DNA from: Trujillonella endophytica
GTDB lineage: Bacteria; Actinomycetota; Actinomycetes; Mycobacteriales; Geodermatophilaceae
Reading direction: 5' to 3'
Assembly (NCBI RefSeq): GCF_019799905.1
Contig: NZ_JABGCI010000013.1
Location: 1 to 64,000, forward strand
DNA: 64,000 nucleotides
The stretch's first letter is position 1. Every line of letters starts with the position of its first letter. This document shows, piece by piece, positions 63,972 to 64,000 of the stretch. The position numbers and the translations under genes are program-made. Under the pieces are notes generated by a model. That model did no database searches and was not told the origin of the DNA. It worked only from the letters and a program-made list of their open reading frames with translations.

Positions 63972-64000
63972 CGTCGCGCTCGGGAGCTCCCTCCCCGACG

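Overview
The window is very GC-rich with almost every codon ending in G or C. It uses many GTG starts, carries many 4-bp GTGA/ATGA stop-start overlaps, and has an actinobacterial gene set (ClgR, NrdR with class II ribonucleotide reductase, DUF3046-recA-recX, a LysM protein divergent from lexA, LpqY-SugABC). It comes from the chromosome of a high-GC actinomycete. Protein style and gene order suggest the Geodermatophilaceae (Blastococcus, Geodermatophilus or Modestobacter type), but that family assignment is an inference. The order of the core genes (thyA, dfrA, dapA, rnj, ftsK, pgsA, clgR, pspA, DUF3046, recA, recX, miaB, miaA, dapF, hflX, lexA, LysM gene, nrdR) matches the thyA-to-nrdR stretch of Mycobacterium tuberculosis as I remember it, so most of the window is ancestral chromosome with insertions.

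Layout. 1-110: 3' end of a 5S rRNA and its terminator, so an rRNA operon lies upstream. 0.3-3.3 kb: DUF2461 and GNAT genes, a YcaQ-like DNA glycosylase, and a DUF1232 membrane protein. 3.3-14.3 kb: thyA, dfrA, dapA, RNase J, a decayed sigma-factor start, an S9 peptidase, ftsK, rimO, pgsA. 14.4-23.5 kb: clgR, a TetR regulator, a DUF4032 kinase-like protein, a trehalose-type ABC importer (LpqY-SugABC), a PfkB sugar kinase, and pspA. 23.6-32.6 kb: nei2 and lhr (DNA repair) flanking an ABM membrane protein, its duplicated fragment, and a MoxR-VWA pair. 32.7-36.3 kb: acyl-CoA dehydrogenase, an MFS transporter, an overlooked 35-residue membrane protein on the opposite strand, a MarR regulator and its membrane partner. 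36.3-44.1 kb: DUF3046, recA, recX, the gluABCD-type amino-acid importer, miaB. 44.1-50.3 kb: DUF349 protein, LigB-like protein, miaA, dapF, hflX. 50.4-58.3 kb: PAP2 phosphatase, an exported propeller-like protein, lexA with a divergent LysM division-inhibitor-like gene, then nrdR and the B12-dependent ribonucleotide reductase. 58.4-64 kb: VanY-like carboxypeptidase with a VanRS-like two-component system, and five small metabolic or housekeeping genes.

How the parts work together. Nucleotide supply (thyA, dfrA, nrdR, nrdJ), recombination and repair (recA, recX, lexA, nei2, lhr, YcaQ), and tRNA or ribosome modification (rimO, miaA, miaB) dominate. Three LexA-type boxes link recA, lexA and the LysM gene in one SOS circuit. 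A pair of NrdR-type boxes 32 bp apart straddles a good promoter ahead of nrdR-nrdJ. Strong hairpin terminators sit in five convergent gene gaps. Many genes have a TANNNT or (G/C)ACACT hexamer ending 6-8 nt before the start codon and no Shine-Dalgarno sequence, the signature of leaderless transcripts; this rule was used to choose several starts. I found no CRISPR array, insertion sequence, prophage, tRNA or replication origin. No clearly new multi-gene defence or metabolic system is visible. The most novel-looking items are the antisense 35-residue membrane protein, the MoxR-VWA junction, and the ABM fragment captured as the antisense tail of the VWA gene.
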